From: Streptomyces flaveolus
GTDB lineage: Bacteria; Actinomycetota; Actinomycetes; Streptomycetales; Streptomycetaceae
Assembly (NCBI RefSeq): GCF_000716535.1
Contig: NZ_JNWV01000037.1
Location: 124,001-188,000, forward strand
Direction: 5' to 3'
Length of the DNA stretch: 64,000 nt
Below, piece by piece: positions 41,760 through 51,500 of this stretch. The notes below the pieces were generated by a model. That model made no database searches and was not told the origin of the DNA. It saw only the letters and a program-made list of their open reading frames with translations. The translations under genes and the position numbers were made by a program. Position 1 is the first letter of the stretch. Each line of letters opens with the position of its first letter.

Positions 41760-42974
41760 ATGACCCACCCGTTCGCCTCACTGCGTTGGAAGATCACCGC
41801 TCTGGTGGCCACCGCCTGCTGCGTGGTCGCCCTGGTCATCGGTGTCCTCGTGCACTCCGCGACGTACGAGCGCTCGATCGCGGAGGGCAGGGCCAAGGCC
41901 CTCGCCCAGCTCGCCGACGCGGAGCGGCACGAGCCGGGCGCGTACGACGTCCTCACCAGTCCCCGGGAACTGCCCCCTGCCCTCCGCGACGAGGTACGCG
42001 CGGCCGGCGGCAGGCCCCAGACCCTGTACGACACACACGTGGCCAACGTGCCGTGGATGTGGGCCGCCGAGGAGTCCCAGGGCCGGTGGACGGGCGTCCG
42101 CGTCATCATGGACCTCGACTGGCTCAGCCGTAAGGCCCTCGACCGGCACATGGTGTATGCGGCGATCGCGGCGCTGGCTGTGGTGCTGCCGCTGTCGGCG
42201 CTGGCCACGGGGCTCCTGGTCCGCAGACTGCGCCGGGTCGCCGCCACCGCTCGCCGCATCACCGACGGCGAACTGGATGCGCGGACCGGCGGCCCGGGGC
42301 GGGGCGGGGACGAGATCGCGGACATCTCGGTGGCCTTCGACCAGATGGCGGGGAGCCTTGAGCGGCGGCTGCGCAGCGAGCAGCGGTTCACCGCCGACGT
42401 GGCGCATGAACTGCGGACCCCGCTGATGGGGCTGGTCACCTCCGCGGAACTGCTGCCCGGGAGCGAGGCGACCGACCTGGTGCGGGACCGGGTCCGGGCG
42501 CTGAGCACGCTGGTCGAGGAGCTGCTGGAGGTGTCGAGGCTGGACGCGGGCGCGGAACAGGCTGACACGGTGACCGTCCCGCTCGGCGAGGTGGTGGCGG
42601 ACTCGGTACGGCGCACCGGCCTGACGGTGCGGATGTCGGCGGCGGACGCCGGGACGGTACGCACCGATCCGCGGCGCTTGGACCGGATCCTCGCGAACCT
42701 GGTCGGCAACGCCCACCGGCACGGGCGGGCACCGGTCACCGTGACGGTGGACGGCGCCACCGTCGTCGTACGCGACCACGGCCCGGGCTTCCCGGCGGAA
42801 CTGCTCGCCCACGGGCCGCAACGTTTCCGCACCGGAGCGGCCGAGCGCGGCCGGGGCCACGGCCTCGGGCTGACGGTCGCGCTGGGCCAGGCCCAGGTCA
42901 TCGAGGCGCGTCTGGAGTTCGCCAACGCGCCCGACGGAGGCGCGATGGCCACGCTGCGTCTGCCGCCCGGCTGA
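41760..42974 (+). CDS. Two-component sensor histidine kinase
   Basis: The product is 404 aa. Two membrane helices (about 12-32 and 136-158) enclose an extracellular sensor of about 100 residues. A HAMP domain follows, then the HisKA box DVAHELRTPL (phospho-His near residue 221), N box NLVGNAHRHG, G1 VRDHGPGF and G2 GRGHGLGL. The operon with peptidoglycan carboxypeptidase and VanJ-like phosphatase suggests it senses cell-wall stress or lipid-II-binding antibiotics. The inducer is unknown. Confidence 0.93.
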   Translation: MTHPFASLRWKITALVATACCVVALVIGVLVHSATYERSIAEGRAKALAQLADAERHEPGAYDVLTSPRELPPALRDEVRAAGGRPQTLYDTHVANVPWMWAAEESQGRWTGVRVIMDLDWLSRKALDRHMVYAAIAALAVVLPLSALATGLLVRRLRRVAATARRITDGELDARTGGPGRGGDEIADISVAFDQMAGSLERRLRSEQRFTADVAHELRTPLMGLVTSAELLPGSEATDLVRDRVRALSTLVEELLEVSRLDAGAEQADTVTVPLGEVVADSVRRTGLTVRMSAADAGTVRTDPRRLDRILANLVGNAHRHGRAPVTVTVDGATVVVRDHGPGFPAELLAHGPQRFRTGAAERGRGHGLGLTVALGQAQVIEARLEFANAPDGGAMATLRLPPG

Positions 42975-43050
42975 CCGACGCCCCGGTTCCGCCAACCGGC
43001 CCTCGCGGACGGCCCGGCACCGACGACGCGGCGTCCGGGCCCGGCCCGCC

Positions 43051-44595
43051 TCAGGAGCAGACCGTGCCGGCCTTCGGTTTCTTCCCGTCCAGCAGGTAGC
43101 CGTTCACCGCGCTCTGCACGCACTCGTTCTTGCTGTCGTACGCACCGTGCCCCTGGCCCTTGTACGTCAGCTCCACGCCGACGCCCTTGCCGAGCGCCTC
43201 CACCATCTTCCGTGCGCCCTCGTACGGAGTGGCCGGGTCGCCGGTGTTGCCGACGACGAGGATGGGCGCCGCCCCGGGTGCGCTGACGTCGGGATGGTCG
43301 GCGGCGCCCGGCACGGCCCAGTCGGTGCAGCTGACCATGCCCCAGGCCAGGTAGTCCCCGAAAAGCGAGGACGCGGCGTGGAACTCGGGCAGACTCCGCC
43401 GGACGTCGTCCGCGGTGTACCGGGGCTTGTCGTCCGCGCAGTTGATGGCGGTGTTCGCCGCGGTGAGGTTGCTGTACTCGCCGTTCTCGTTGCGGCCGTT
43501 CATCGAGTCGGAGAGCAGCATGAGGATCTTGCCGTCGCCGTCGTACGCCTGCTCCAGCCCCTCGGTGAGGTACTCCCAGAAGTCCTTCGAGTACAGGGAC
43601 TGCGCGATGCCGTTGGTGGCGGCGGTCTGCGTCAGCTGACGCGGGAAGATGCCCGGGATCGGCTTCTTCTCCAGGTCGGCGAGGAGTTTCGCGATGCGGT
43701 CCTTCACCTTTTGCTCGGTGCTGCCGATCGGGCACTCCTCGGGCTTCGAGGTGCAGTCCTTCGCGTAGTTGTCCAGCGCGAGCTGGAAGCCCCTGGCCTG
43801 CCCGAGCGCGCTCTGCTCGGGGTCCTGCGTGGGGTCCACCACCGCGTCCAGGACGGCCCTGCCCACCCGCTTCGGGAACAGGTGGGCGTAGACACCGCCC
43901 AGTTCGGTGCCGTAGGAGATGCCGAAGTAGTGCAGTTTGTCGTCGCCGAGGACCTGGCGCATCAGGTCCATGTCGCGGGCCGCGTCCGTGGTGCGCACGT
44001 GCGGCAGGATCTTCTCGGAGTTCTTCTCACAGGCCCCGTTGAACTGCTTGGTCCGGTTCAGGAGCTGGACCTGTTCGGCGTGGTCGTCCGGGGTCGCGTC
44101 CTGCTGGAAGTACTCGTCGAGCTGGGCATCGCTCTCGCACTCCACCGGTGCGCTGCGGCCGACTCCGCGCGGGTCGAAGCTGACCAGGTCGTAGCGGGTG
44201 CCGAGGGCCGCGTAGTCCGCGCCGAACGCGGGCAGTGTGGTCACGCCGCTGCCGCCCGGGCCGCCGAAGTTGAACACGAGCGAGCCGATCCGCCTGCTCG
44301 CGGGGCCGGTGGCCTGGGCGCGGATCATGGCGATGCCGATGGTGTCGCCCTTCGGCCTGCTCCAGTCCAGCGGGGCCTTCATGGTCGCGCACTGCCACTT
44401 GGCGCCGTTCGGCAGCGGGGAGGGAGGGCTGCCGCCGCCCTCCGCCTCGGAGGGGGCCGGGCAGTCCTTCCAGTCCAGTTTCTGCGCCGTGAGGTCCCCG
44501 TCCTCGCCACTGCCGCCGCATCCGGCCAGCACAGCGGAGAGCAGCACAGCGGTGGTGGTCAGCGCGGCGGCGCGCAGCCGGAACGGGTTCGCCAT
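43051..44595 (-). CDS. Secreted lipoprotein hydrolase of the TAP/SlpD-E family
   Basis: The product is 514 aa from ATG 44595. The signal peptide ends in lipobox LAGC, so it is anchored outside the cell. The alpha/beta-hydrolase fold has FNFGGPGGSG (oxyanion region), nucleophile elbow GISYGTELGG, late Asp in GNTGDPATPYEGA and His in GQGHGAYDS. The C-terminal TAP-like domain with conserved Cys residues is present. Relatives are mycelium-associated tripeptidyl aminopeptidases of Streptomyces. Substrate peptides are not defined. Monocistronic, convergent with the kinase gene. Confidence 0.93.
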   Translation of the reverse strand: MANPFRLRAAALTTTAVLLSAVLAGCGGSGEDGDLTAQKLDWKDCPAPSEAEGGGSPPSPLPNGAKWQCATMKAPLDWSRPKGDTIGIAMIRAQATGPASRRIGSLVFNFGGPGGSGVTTLPAFGADYAALGTRYDLVSFDPRGVGRSAPVECESDAQLDEYFQQDATPDDHAEQVQLLNRTKQFNGACEKNSEKILPHVRTTDAARDMDLMRQVLGDDKLHYFGISYGTELGGVYAHLFPKRVGRAVLDAVVDPTQDPEQSALGQARGFQLALDNYAKDCTSKPEECPIGSTEQKVKDRIAKLLADLEKKPIPGIFPRQLTQTAATNGIAQSLYSKDFWEYLTEGLEQAYDGDGKILMLLSDSMNGRNENGEYSNLTAANTAINCADDKPRYTADDVRRSLPEFHAASSLFGDYLAWGMVSCTDWAVPGAADHPDVSAPGAAPILVVGNTGDPATPYEGARKMVEALGKGVGVELTYKGQGHGAYDSKNECVQSAVNGYLLDGKKPKAGTVCS

Positions 44596-44680
44596 ACCCC
44601 CATCGTGGGGGCGCGCACGCCGGGGCGCGCGGGACGCGGGCCGTACGAGGTACCTCACCGGCGGGCCCGGACGGGCCCGC

Positions 44681-47641
44681 TTACAGGGCGCCCTTGCGGG
44701 TGAGGTGGTTGAAGGCAAGCCAGCCCGGCAGCACCGGCAGCCACAGGGTCAGCAGCCGGAACAGCAGGACGGCCGGCGCGGCGACCTCCTTGGGCAGGCC
44801 CACGGCGATCAGGCCGACGGTGAGGGTCGCCTCGACCGCGCCCACGCCGCCGGGAGTGGGCGCCGCGGAGCCGAGCGCGTTGCCGGCGAGGAAGACGACG
44901 GCGACGCTGGCGATGCTCAGCGACACCGATCCGTCGCCGAAGGCCCGGATGGAGGCGTCCAGGCACATCACGAAGCACGCGGTCAGCAGCAGCATGCCGC
45001 CGATGCCGGTGATGAGCTTCTGGGGCCGCTGCAGCACGTCGAGCATCCGCGGCACGACACCGGCGAACAGCGACCTCACGCGCGTGACGACGAATTTCCG
45101 CAGGAACGGCACCGAGGTGACCACGAGGACCAGGACCGCCACGGTCAGCAGACCCGCGATGACCGTGCGGGACGGCGACAGCGACGGCGTCTTCTCCGTG
45201 CCGGTGAGATAGCCGAAGGACAGCAGCATCAGGATGTGGCAGCCGAGTCCGAACAGCTGCGAGGCGCCGACGCTCGCCACCGCGAGCCCCGGGCGTACGC
45301 CGGCGCGCTGGAGGAAGCGCGTGTTGAGGGCAACACCGCCGACCGCGGCCGGCGCCACGATCTTCACGAACGACCCGGCGACCTGTGCCGCCACGGTCCG
45401 CGGGAACGGCACCCGTTCCGGTACGAAGCCCAGCAGGGCCATCGCGGCGGCGACGTAGCTGAGCGCGGAGAACAGCACCGCGGCGGCCACCCAGCCCCAC
45501 TGGGCCTGCGCGAACAGCGTGCCGAACTCGATGTGGGTGAGCTGCGTCAGCAGGTAGTACGCGCCGATCGCACCGGCGATGAAGCTGATCAGGGTGCGCG
45601 GCCGGACCCGCTCCAGGCGGGCCGGTTCCACGGGCGCCTGGGGCCTGATCCGCAGCACCTGGTGCCGGATCTGGGTGAGCAGATCCTCCTCGCGGGCCTC
45701 TTCGAGGGCTTCGTCGATGGCCCGCTTCTCCGCGCGCTGCTCGGCGCGGACCGCCTTCTTGTCGGGCTTCTCGAGCCCGGGCGGGGCCGTCTCGGGCGCC
45801 TCCTCCAGACGGGCCAGCTTGGCCTGCCGGGAGGCTTCGAGCACGGCTTCCCGTTCGCGCTCGGCCCGCTCCCGGGCCAGTCGGCGCAGCGTCGCGCGCG
45901 TGGAGCGCGTCAGCGCGATCGGCTGGAGCATCGGCAGACAGTCGGCGACCGCGTCCGGGCCGAGCACCTTCACCGCCGAGGCCACCGCCCGCTCGGCACC
46001 GACCCGCAGACCGAGCGTGGTGACCAGCTGGGCGACGTCCATGCGCAGCAGCAGATCACCGGCCGCGATCTCGCCGCCGCGCAGTTCGGTGAGGATCACC
46101 CTGCCGGAACGATCCACCAGAATCGCGTCTCCGGCCAGCCTGCGGTGCGCGATGCGCCGGGACTGCAGCGCCCGCACCTGGTGCCAGGTGTTGCGCAGCA
46201 GGTCGTCGGTGATGTCCTCGTCGGCCAGCGAGTCCAGCGTGCGCCCGCCGGTGTGCTCGTAGACGAGCATGACCGCGTCCGGGCCCAGTTCCGAGGTGGC
46301 GATGAGCTTGGGCGCGTTGGCGCCGGCCGCGATCGCCGCGTACGCCAGCAGCGCCTCCTGCTCCAGTGCCTGGCGCAGCGACTGGAGGCTGGAGCGGGTG
46401 GCGAAGCCGCGCAGGGTGAGATTGCGCCAGGCCCGGTAGAAGAAGCCCTGGGCCTGCTGTTCCCGGTCGACGACCGTGACGTCCAGCGGCGGGCCGTCCT
46501 CCAGGGAGACGAAGTAGCGCCGGCCCCGGTCGCCGTTCTCCGTCTCCACCACTTCCTCGCGGGCCGCACCGACGGGGTGGAAGCCGACGTGCCGCAGGCC
46601 CGCCATCAGGGTCTGGCCGGTCGGGCGGACGTTGGGGGAGCCGACCGCGTACAGGGTGCCGTAGGCGATGGTCCAGCCGATCAGCACCGTCAGGATGATC
46701 GAGAAGGGGGTCGTGTAGCCGGTGACCAGCATCGAGAACGCGTCGAGCAGCAGCACGATCCACAGCACCGCGCGCCATCTGGGTCTGCGGGACATGCCGA
46801 CGGCCGTCATATAGGCGATCACGGGCGCCAGATAGCCGTGCACCGGGTCGGTCAGGGCGTGGATGTCGCCCGGCGAGGGCTGGGTGAGCGCCTCCTGGAT
46901 CGAGTCCGGGGCGGCCCGGGCGACCCACAGGTCGGTGGCGAGCGTCACCCCGTGCGCCAGGACCGCCGCGAGGACGCCGTCGGCGATGCGCAGCCCGTCC
47001 CGTTTGATCAGCCGTTCGATCGCGAACGCGACCGGCACCAGCAGGATCGCGATGCTGGACGCGAGCCCCGCGATCTTGATCAGCAGGTCCGGGGCCTGCC
47101 CGGTGCCCTTGTTGATGTCCTGTTCGAGGCCCGAGGTGGTGCCGTGCGCGAACGCGGCGATCGCGAGCAGCACCACGATGCCGAGCAGGCCCACCAGGAG
47201 CCGCATCAGGTCGGAGGGGCGGTGCACGCGCGCGGGGAGCAGCGGTTCGTCGCGCTCCACCTGCTCGGCGTGGGGGTCGTCGTCGGCGCACGGACGGCGG
47301 TCCGAGGGCGCGGTCCCGGGGACGTGCGCCGCCTCGGCGGGCGGTCCCCCGGCGGTGTCGAGCGCGCTCTCGCCCTCGTCCGCCTCGGGGGCGTCTTCCC
47401 GCGCGCGCGTGCCGTCGTCGTCCTTGGGCTGAGTGTCGTCCTGCTCGCGCTGGCCGATGTCGTCCTGCTCGCGCGGACCGGCGTCGTCCCGTTCGCGCGG
47501 ACCGTTGCCCTTCCGCGTCTGCGGACCGATGTCTTCCTGTTGCGCGCCGGTGCCGCCGTCGTCCGCGCGGGCGGGACCGGGACGCGCGGAGGCGTCAGGG
47601 GTGCCCGCCGCTCCTTCGGGGTGCACGCCCTGCTCCTTCAT
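44681..47641 (-). CDS. Large fusion: kinase-like domain plus LPG-synthase-type membrane domain
   Basis: The product is 986 aa from ATG 47641 (aagaagag upstream). A very acidic disordered N-terminus (about 130 residues) is followed by about six membrane helices. A cytoplasmic kinase-like domain then has HRRLAGDAILVDRSG resembling an atypical phosphotransferase loop. The C-terminal half has some eight helices of the LPG_synthase_TM/YbhN family (VGGVALNTRFLQRAG, PTPGGVGAVEATLTVG). The aminoacyl-transferase domain of true MprF is missing. Possibly lipid transport or flipping controlled by the kinase-like part; uncertain. Confidence 0.88.
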   Translation of the reverse strand: MKEQGVHPEGAAGTPDASARPGPARADDGGTGAQQEDIGPQTRKGNGPRERDDAGPREQDDIGQREQDDTQPKDDDGTRAREDAPEADEGESALDTAGGPPAEAAHVPGTAPSDRRPCADDDPHAEQVERDEPLLPARVHRPSDLMRLLVGLLGIVVLLAIAAFAHGTTSGLEQDINKGTGQAPDLLIKIAGLASSIAILLVPVAFAIERLIKRDGLRIADGVLAAVLAHGVTLATDLWVARAAPDSIQEALTQPSPGDIHALTDPVHGYLAPVIAYMTAVGMSRRPRWRAVLWIVLLLDAFSMLVTGYTTPFSIILTVLIGWTIAYGTLYAVGSPNVRPTGQTLMAGLRHVGFHPVGAAREEVVETENGDRGRRYFVSLEDGPPLDVTVVDREQQAQGFFYRAWRNLTLRGFATRSSLQSLRQALEQEALLAYAAIAAGANAPKLIATSELGPDAVMLVYEHTGGRTLDSLADEDITDDLLRNTWHQVRALQSRRIAHRRLAGDAILVDRSGRVILTELRGGEIAAGDLLLRMDVAQLVTTLGLRVGAERAVASAVKVLGPDAVADCLPMLQPIALTRSTRATLRRLARERAEREREAVLEASRQAKLARLEEAPETAPPGLEKPDKKAVRAEQRAEKRAIDEALEEAREEDLLTQIRHQVLRIRPQAPVEPARLERVRPRTLISFIAGAIGAYYLLTQLTHIEFGTLFAQAQWGWVAAAVLFSALSYVAAAMALLGFVPERVPFPRTVAAQVAGSFVKIVAPAAVGGVALNTRFLQRAGVRPGLAVASVGASQLFGLGCHILMLLSFGYLTGTEKTPSLSPSRTVIAGLLTVAVLVLVVTSVPFLRKFVVTRVRSLFAGVVPRMLDVLQRPQKLITGIGGMLLLTACFVMCLDASIRAFGDGSVSLSIASVAVVFLAGNALGSAAPTPGGVGAVEATLTVGLIAVGLPKEVAAPAVLLFRLLTLWLPVLPGWLAFNHLTRKGAL

Positions 47642-47827
47642 GGTCTCTTCTTGGTCTCGTATCACCAGTCACCGCCCGCACGATGGTGGCATGCCCCACC
47701 GACACTCACGGGCATCAGGGTGCGGATGCGCGGGCGCACAGTCTGCCCCAAGGACCGCGCGGGGGCGAGAGGACCGTTCCTCACGGCCCCCGCCGGAACG
47801 TCGGCGGGGTGCGGCAGGATGGGGTGG

Positions 47828-48256
47828 ATGAGCGAGCAGAGCCCTCCCGAAGACGCCCGCGCGGAGTACGCGGACGCGCTGCCGGCGTACGCGGACGCGC
47901 CGCCGGAGGACTCGGACGCGCTGCCCGAGTACGCCGAGCGGGTCCTGGACGTCGCCGAGCGGATTCCGCCGGGCCGGGTCATGACCTACGGCGACGTCGC
48001 GGAGTGGCTGGAGGAGGGCGGGCCGCGCCAGGTCGGCCGGGTGATGGCCCTCTACGGCGGCGCCGTCCCGTGGTGGCGTGTCGTACGCGCCGACGGCGTG
48101 CTGCTGCCCGGACACGAACTGCGCGCGCTCGCCCACTACCGCGCGGAGGGCACCCCGCTGAAGCAGGCGGGCAGGAGCACCGAGGGCCATCTGCCACGGC
48201 TCGACATGCGACGGGCCCGATGGGACGGCGGCGCGGGTGCGGAGGGTCACACCTGA
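47828..48256 (+). CDS. Alkyltransferase-like (ATL) DNA-binding protein, MGMT family
   Basis: The product is 142 aa. An acidic N-terminal near-repeat (YADALPAYADAPPED) precedes the MGMT helix-turn-helix domain (PPGRVMTYGDVAEWLEEGG). The active-site motif PCHRV is replaced by PWWRVV, so the acceptor Cys is absent. Such ATL proteins bind O6-alkylguanine without repairing it and flag it for nucleotide excision repair. It lies directly upstream of the helicase-nuclease genes. The conserved core starts near residue 38. Confidence 0.92.
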   Translation: MSEQSPPEDARAEYADALPAYADAPPEDSDALPEYAERVLDVAERIPPGRVMTYGDVAEWLEEGGPRQVGRVMALYGGAVPWWRVVRADGVLLPGHELRALAHYRAEGTPLKQAGRSTEGHLPRLDMRRARWDGGAGAEGHT

Positions 48257-48291
48257 CAGCTTCCGCCATCGGATGCCGCCGCGGAGGGCCT

Positions 48292-48420
48292 GTGATCCGT
48301 TCGGGGGACATGGGGGACGTCCGTGGCATGCCGTACGTTCGTGAGATGTGGGACGCGCGTGACGCGAGCGCCGCGAGGGAAGAAGCGGAAGCCCTGCTTC
48401 CGTCCGGAGCGGCGGCGTAG
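48292..48420 (+). CDS. Possible small ORF, 42 aa
   Basis: GTG 48292 is preceded by ggaggg at good spacing and encodes a charged peptide (starts VIRSGDMGDVRGMPYVREMW, ends LLPSGAAA). There is no homology I recognise. It lies between the ATL gene and adnA-like gene in the same direction. Support is only the ribosome site and length. Confidence 0.35.
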   Translation: MIRSGDMGDVRGMPYVREMWDARDASAAREEAEALLPSGAAA

Positions 48421-48513
48421 CGTCGGCAGCACGTGTCCACGTCATCCCGCGGTCACCGCCTCGCGCGCGTGACCGCCTGCCCGCCAGTACGACCACCAGG
48501 ACCGGCACATCAC

Positions 48514-51500
48514 GTGAGCTCCTCTTCCTCCACCAGGCGCCCGCCGCACCCACCGGTGCGGCAGGGGAGCCGTGGCGCTTACCGACTGGTCCGTACCCCT
48601 CCGGCCGTCGTGGATCCCCCTCGTCTTGACGCGGCGCAGCGTGCCGTGGTTGACCACCGGACCGGACCGCTCCTCGTCCTCGCCGGTCCCGGCACCGGCA
48701 AGACCACCACGCTGGTCGAGTCCGTCGCCGCCCGGATCGCCCGGGGCGGCGACCCCGAGCGGATCCTGGTGCTCACGTTCAGCCGCAAAGCCGCCGTCGA
48801 CCTGCGCGACCGCATGGCCCTGCGCATGGGTGCCGCCCGCGCCCCCAGGGCGACCACGTTCCATTCGTACTGCTACGCGCTGGTCCGCGCCCACCAGGAC
48901 AGCGGCCGGTTCACCGAGCCGCTGCGCCTGCTCTCCGGCCCCGAGCAGGACGTCACCGTCCGCGAGCTGCTCGCCGGCCAGCCCGAGCTGGAGCGGCTCG
49001 GTCTGACCCATGTGCGCTGGCCGGACGAACTGCGCGCCTGCCTGACCACGCGCGGCTTCGCCGACGAGGTCCGTGCCGTCCTCGCCCGCAGCCGTGAGCT
49101 GGGGCTCGGCCCGGACGCCCTGGACGCCTTCGCCCGCCGCATCGGCCGCCCCGACTGGCGGGCGGCGGCCGCGTTCCTCGCCGAGTACCTCGACACCCTC
49201 GACCTCCAGGGCGTGCTCGACTACGCGGAACTGGTCCACCGCGCGGTCCTGCTCGCCCGCCGCCCGGAGACGGCGGCACGGCTCGCGGCCCAGTACGACG
49301 CCGTGTACGTCGACGAGTACCAGGACACCGACGCCGCCCAGGTCCGGCTGCTGCACGCCCTGGCCGGCGGGGGGCGCACCCTGGTCGCCTTCGGCGACCC
49401 CGACCAGTCGATCTACGCCTTCCGGGGTGCCGACGTGAACGGCATCCTCGACTTCCCGGCCGCCTTCCGGCGCGCGGACGGCCGTCCCGCCCCCGTCGCG
49501 GTGCTGCGCACCTCACGCCGCTCCGGCGCCGCCCTGCTGGCCGCGACCCGCCTGATCACCCAGCGCATGCCGCTGTCCCGGCTGCCCGCCGAGAAGGTCC
49601 GCGCCCACCGGGAGCCGGCCGCCGTACGGGACGGCGGCCGGGTCGAGGTCCACACGTACCCGACGCCCGGCGCGGAAGTGGACAACATCGCGGACGTCCT
49701 GCGCCGCGCGCACCTGGAGGACGGCGTGCCCTGGAGCGACATGGCCGTCCTCGTACGCGCCGGCTCCCGCCTCCCGGCCCTCCGCCGTGCCCTCACCGCG
49801 GCCGGCGTCCCCCTGGACGTCGACGGCGACGAGCTGCCCCTGCGGCACGAGCCCGCGGTCGCACCACTGCTCACGGCCCTTCGCGCGGTGGCAACGGCGG
49901 AGGCACGGCACCGGGACGAGGAACCGGCCGGGGCTCCGGAGGGGGGCGAACCGGCTGGTGAGGAGACGACCGGGGAACGCGCCGGCGGGGCCGGGGAAGG
50001 CGCGGCTACCGACGCCTCCGGGGAACGGGCCGGTGCGTCCGGGGAACACGTCGATATTGTCGGCGGACGTACCGGTGCCGCCGGGGAACGCACCTCCGCC
50101 GTCGCGGAACCCGCTCCGGGCGCCTCCTGGCTCGACACCGAGACCGCCCTCACCCTGCTCACCTCACCGCTCGCCGGCATGGACGCCGCCGACCTGCGCC
50201 GTCTCGGGCGTGCCCTGCGCGAGGAGGAACGGGCCGCCGGGAACCCCCTGCCGCCCCCGTCCGACGAGCTGCTCGCGCGGGCGCTCGCCGAACCCGAGCG
50301 CCTGGCCGTGCACGACCCGGCGTACGCGCGCGGAGCGCAACGCCTCGGCGCGCTGCTCCGCAAGGTCCGCGAGCGCCTCGCCGGCGGCGGTACGGCCGAG
50401 GAGGCGCTGTGGGACCTGTGGCAGGGCACACCGTGGCCCGGACGGCTGGAGCGGGCCGCCCGGCGCGGCGGCGCGGCCGGCCGCAACGCCGACCGGGACC
50501 TGGACGCCGTGTGCGCGCTGTTCGCCACCGCCGCGCGCGCGGAGGAGCGCATCGGCGGCCGCGGCGCCCTGAACTTCCTGGAACAGATCGAGGCCGAGGA
50601 CATAGCCGCCGACACGCTCGCCCGCCGCGCGGTACGCCCGGACGCCGTCCGCGTGATGACCGCGCACCGCGCCAAGGGTCTGGAGTGGCGCCTGGTCGTC
50701 GTGGCGGGCGTCCAGGAGGGACTCTGGCCCGACCTGCGGCGCCGCGGCTCGCTGCTGGAGGCCGACCGCATCGGCCGCGACGGACTCGCCGAGCCCCTCA
50801 CCCCGGGCGCGCTGCTCGCCGAGGAGCGCCGCCTGTTCTACGTAGCCGCCACGCGCGCGCGTGACCGCCTCGTCGTCACCGCCGTGAAGGCACCGGCCGA
50901 CGACGGCGACCAGCCGTCCCGGTTCCTCACCGAGCTGGGCGTCGAGCCGAGGGACGTCACGGGGCGTCCCCGCCGGCCGCTGTCCGTCGCCGCGCTCGTC
51001 GCCGAGCTGCGCGCGACCACGGTCGACCCGCGCGCGTCGGCCGCGCTGCGGGAGGCCGCCGCCCGCCGGCTCGCCCGGCTCGCCGCGCTCGCCGACGAGG
51101 ACGGCCGCCCGCTGGTGCCGTCCGCACACCCCTACCGCTGGTGGGGCATGTTCGAGCCGACCGAGAGCAAGGTGCCGCTGCGCCACCGGGACCAGCCCGT
51201 GGTGCTCTCCGGCAGCGCCCTCGACCAGCTCGCCAACACCTGCGCGCTGCAGTGGTTCCTGGGCCGCGAGGTGAGGGCGGACGCCCCCGCCACCACCGCG
51301 CAGGGCTTCGGCAACGTCGTCCACGTCCTCGCCGACGAGGTCGCCTCCGGCCGTACCCCCGCCGACCTCGACGTCCTCATGGAACGCCTGGACTCCGTGT
51401 GGAACGCGCTCGCCTTCGACGCGCCGTGGAAGTCGCGGCAGGAGAAGGACAACGCGCGCGTGGCGCTGGAACGCTTCCTGAACTGGCACGTGCTGGACCG

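Noticed and set aside
39895..42974. Full vancomycin-resistance cluster
   Set aside because: No vanH, vanA-type ligase or vanX homolog is present; only a VanJ-like protein, a carboxypeptidase and a two-component system.
44237..48256. A 1339-codon open frame on the plus strand ending with the ATL gene
   Set aside because: It is the antisense shadow of the 986-aa membrane/kinase gene and the secreted hydrolase. Only the last 142 codons (from 47828) have the MGMT-family sequence and correct codon bias.
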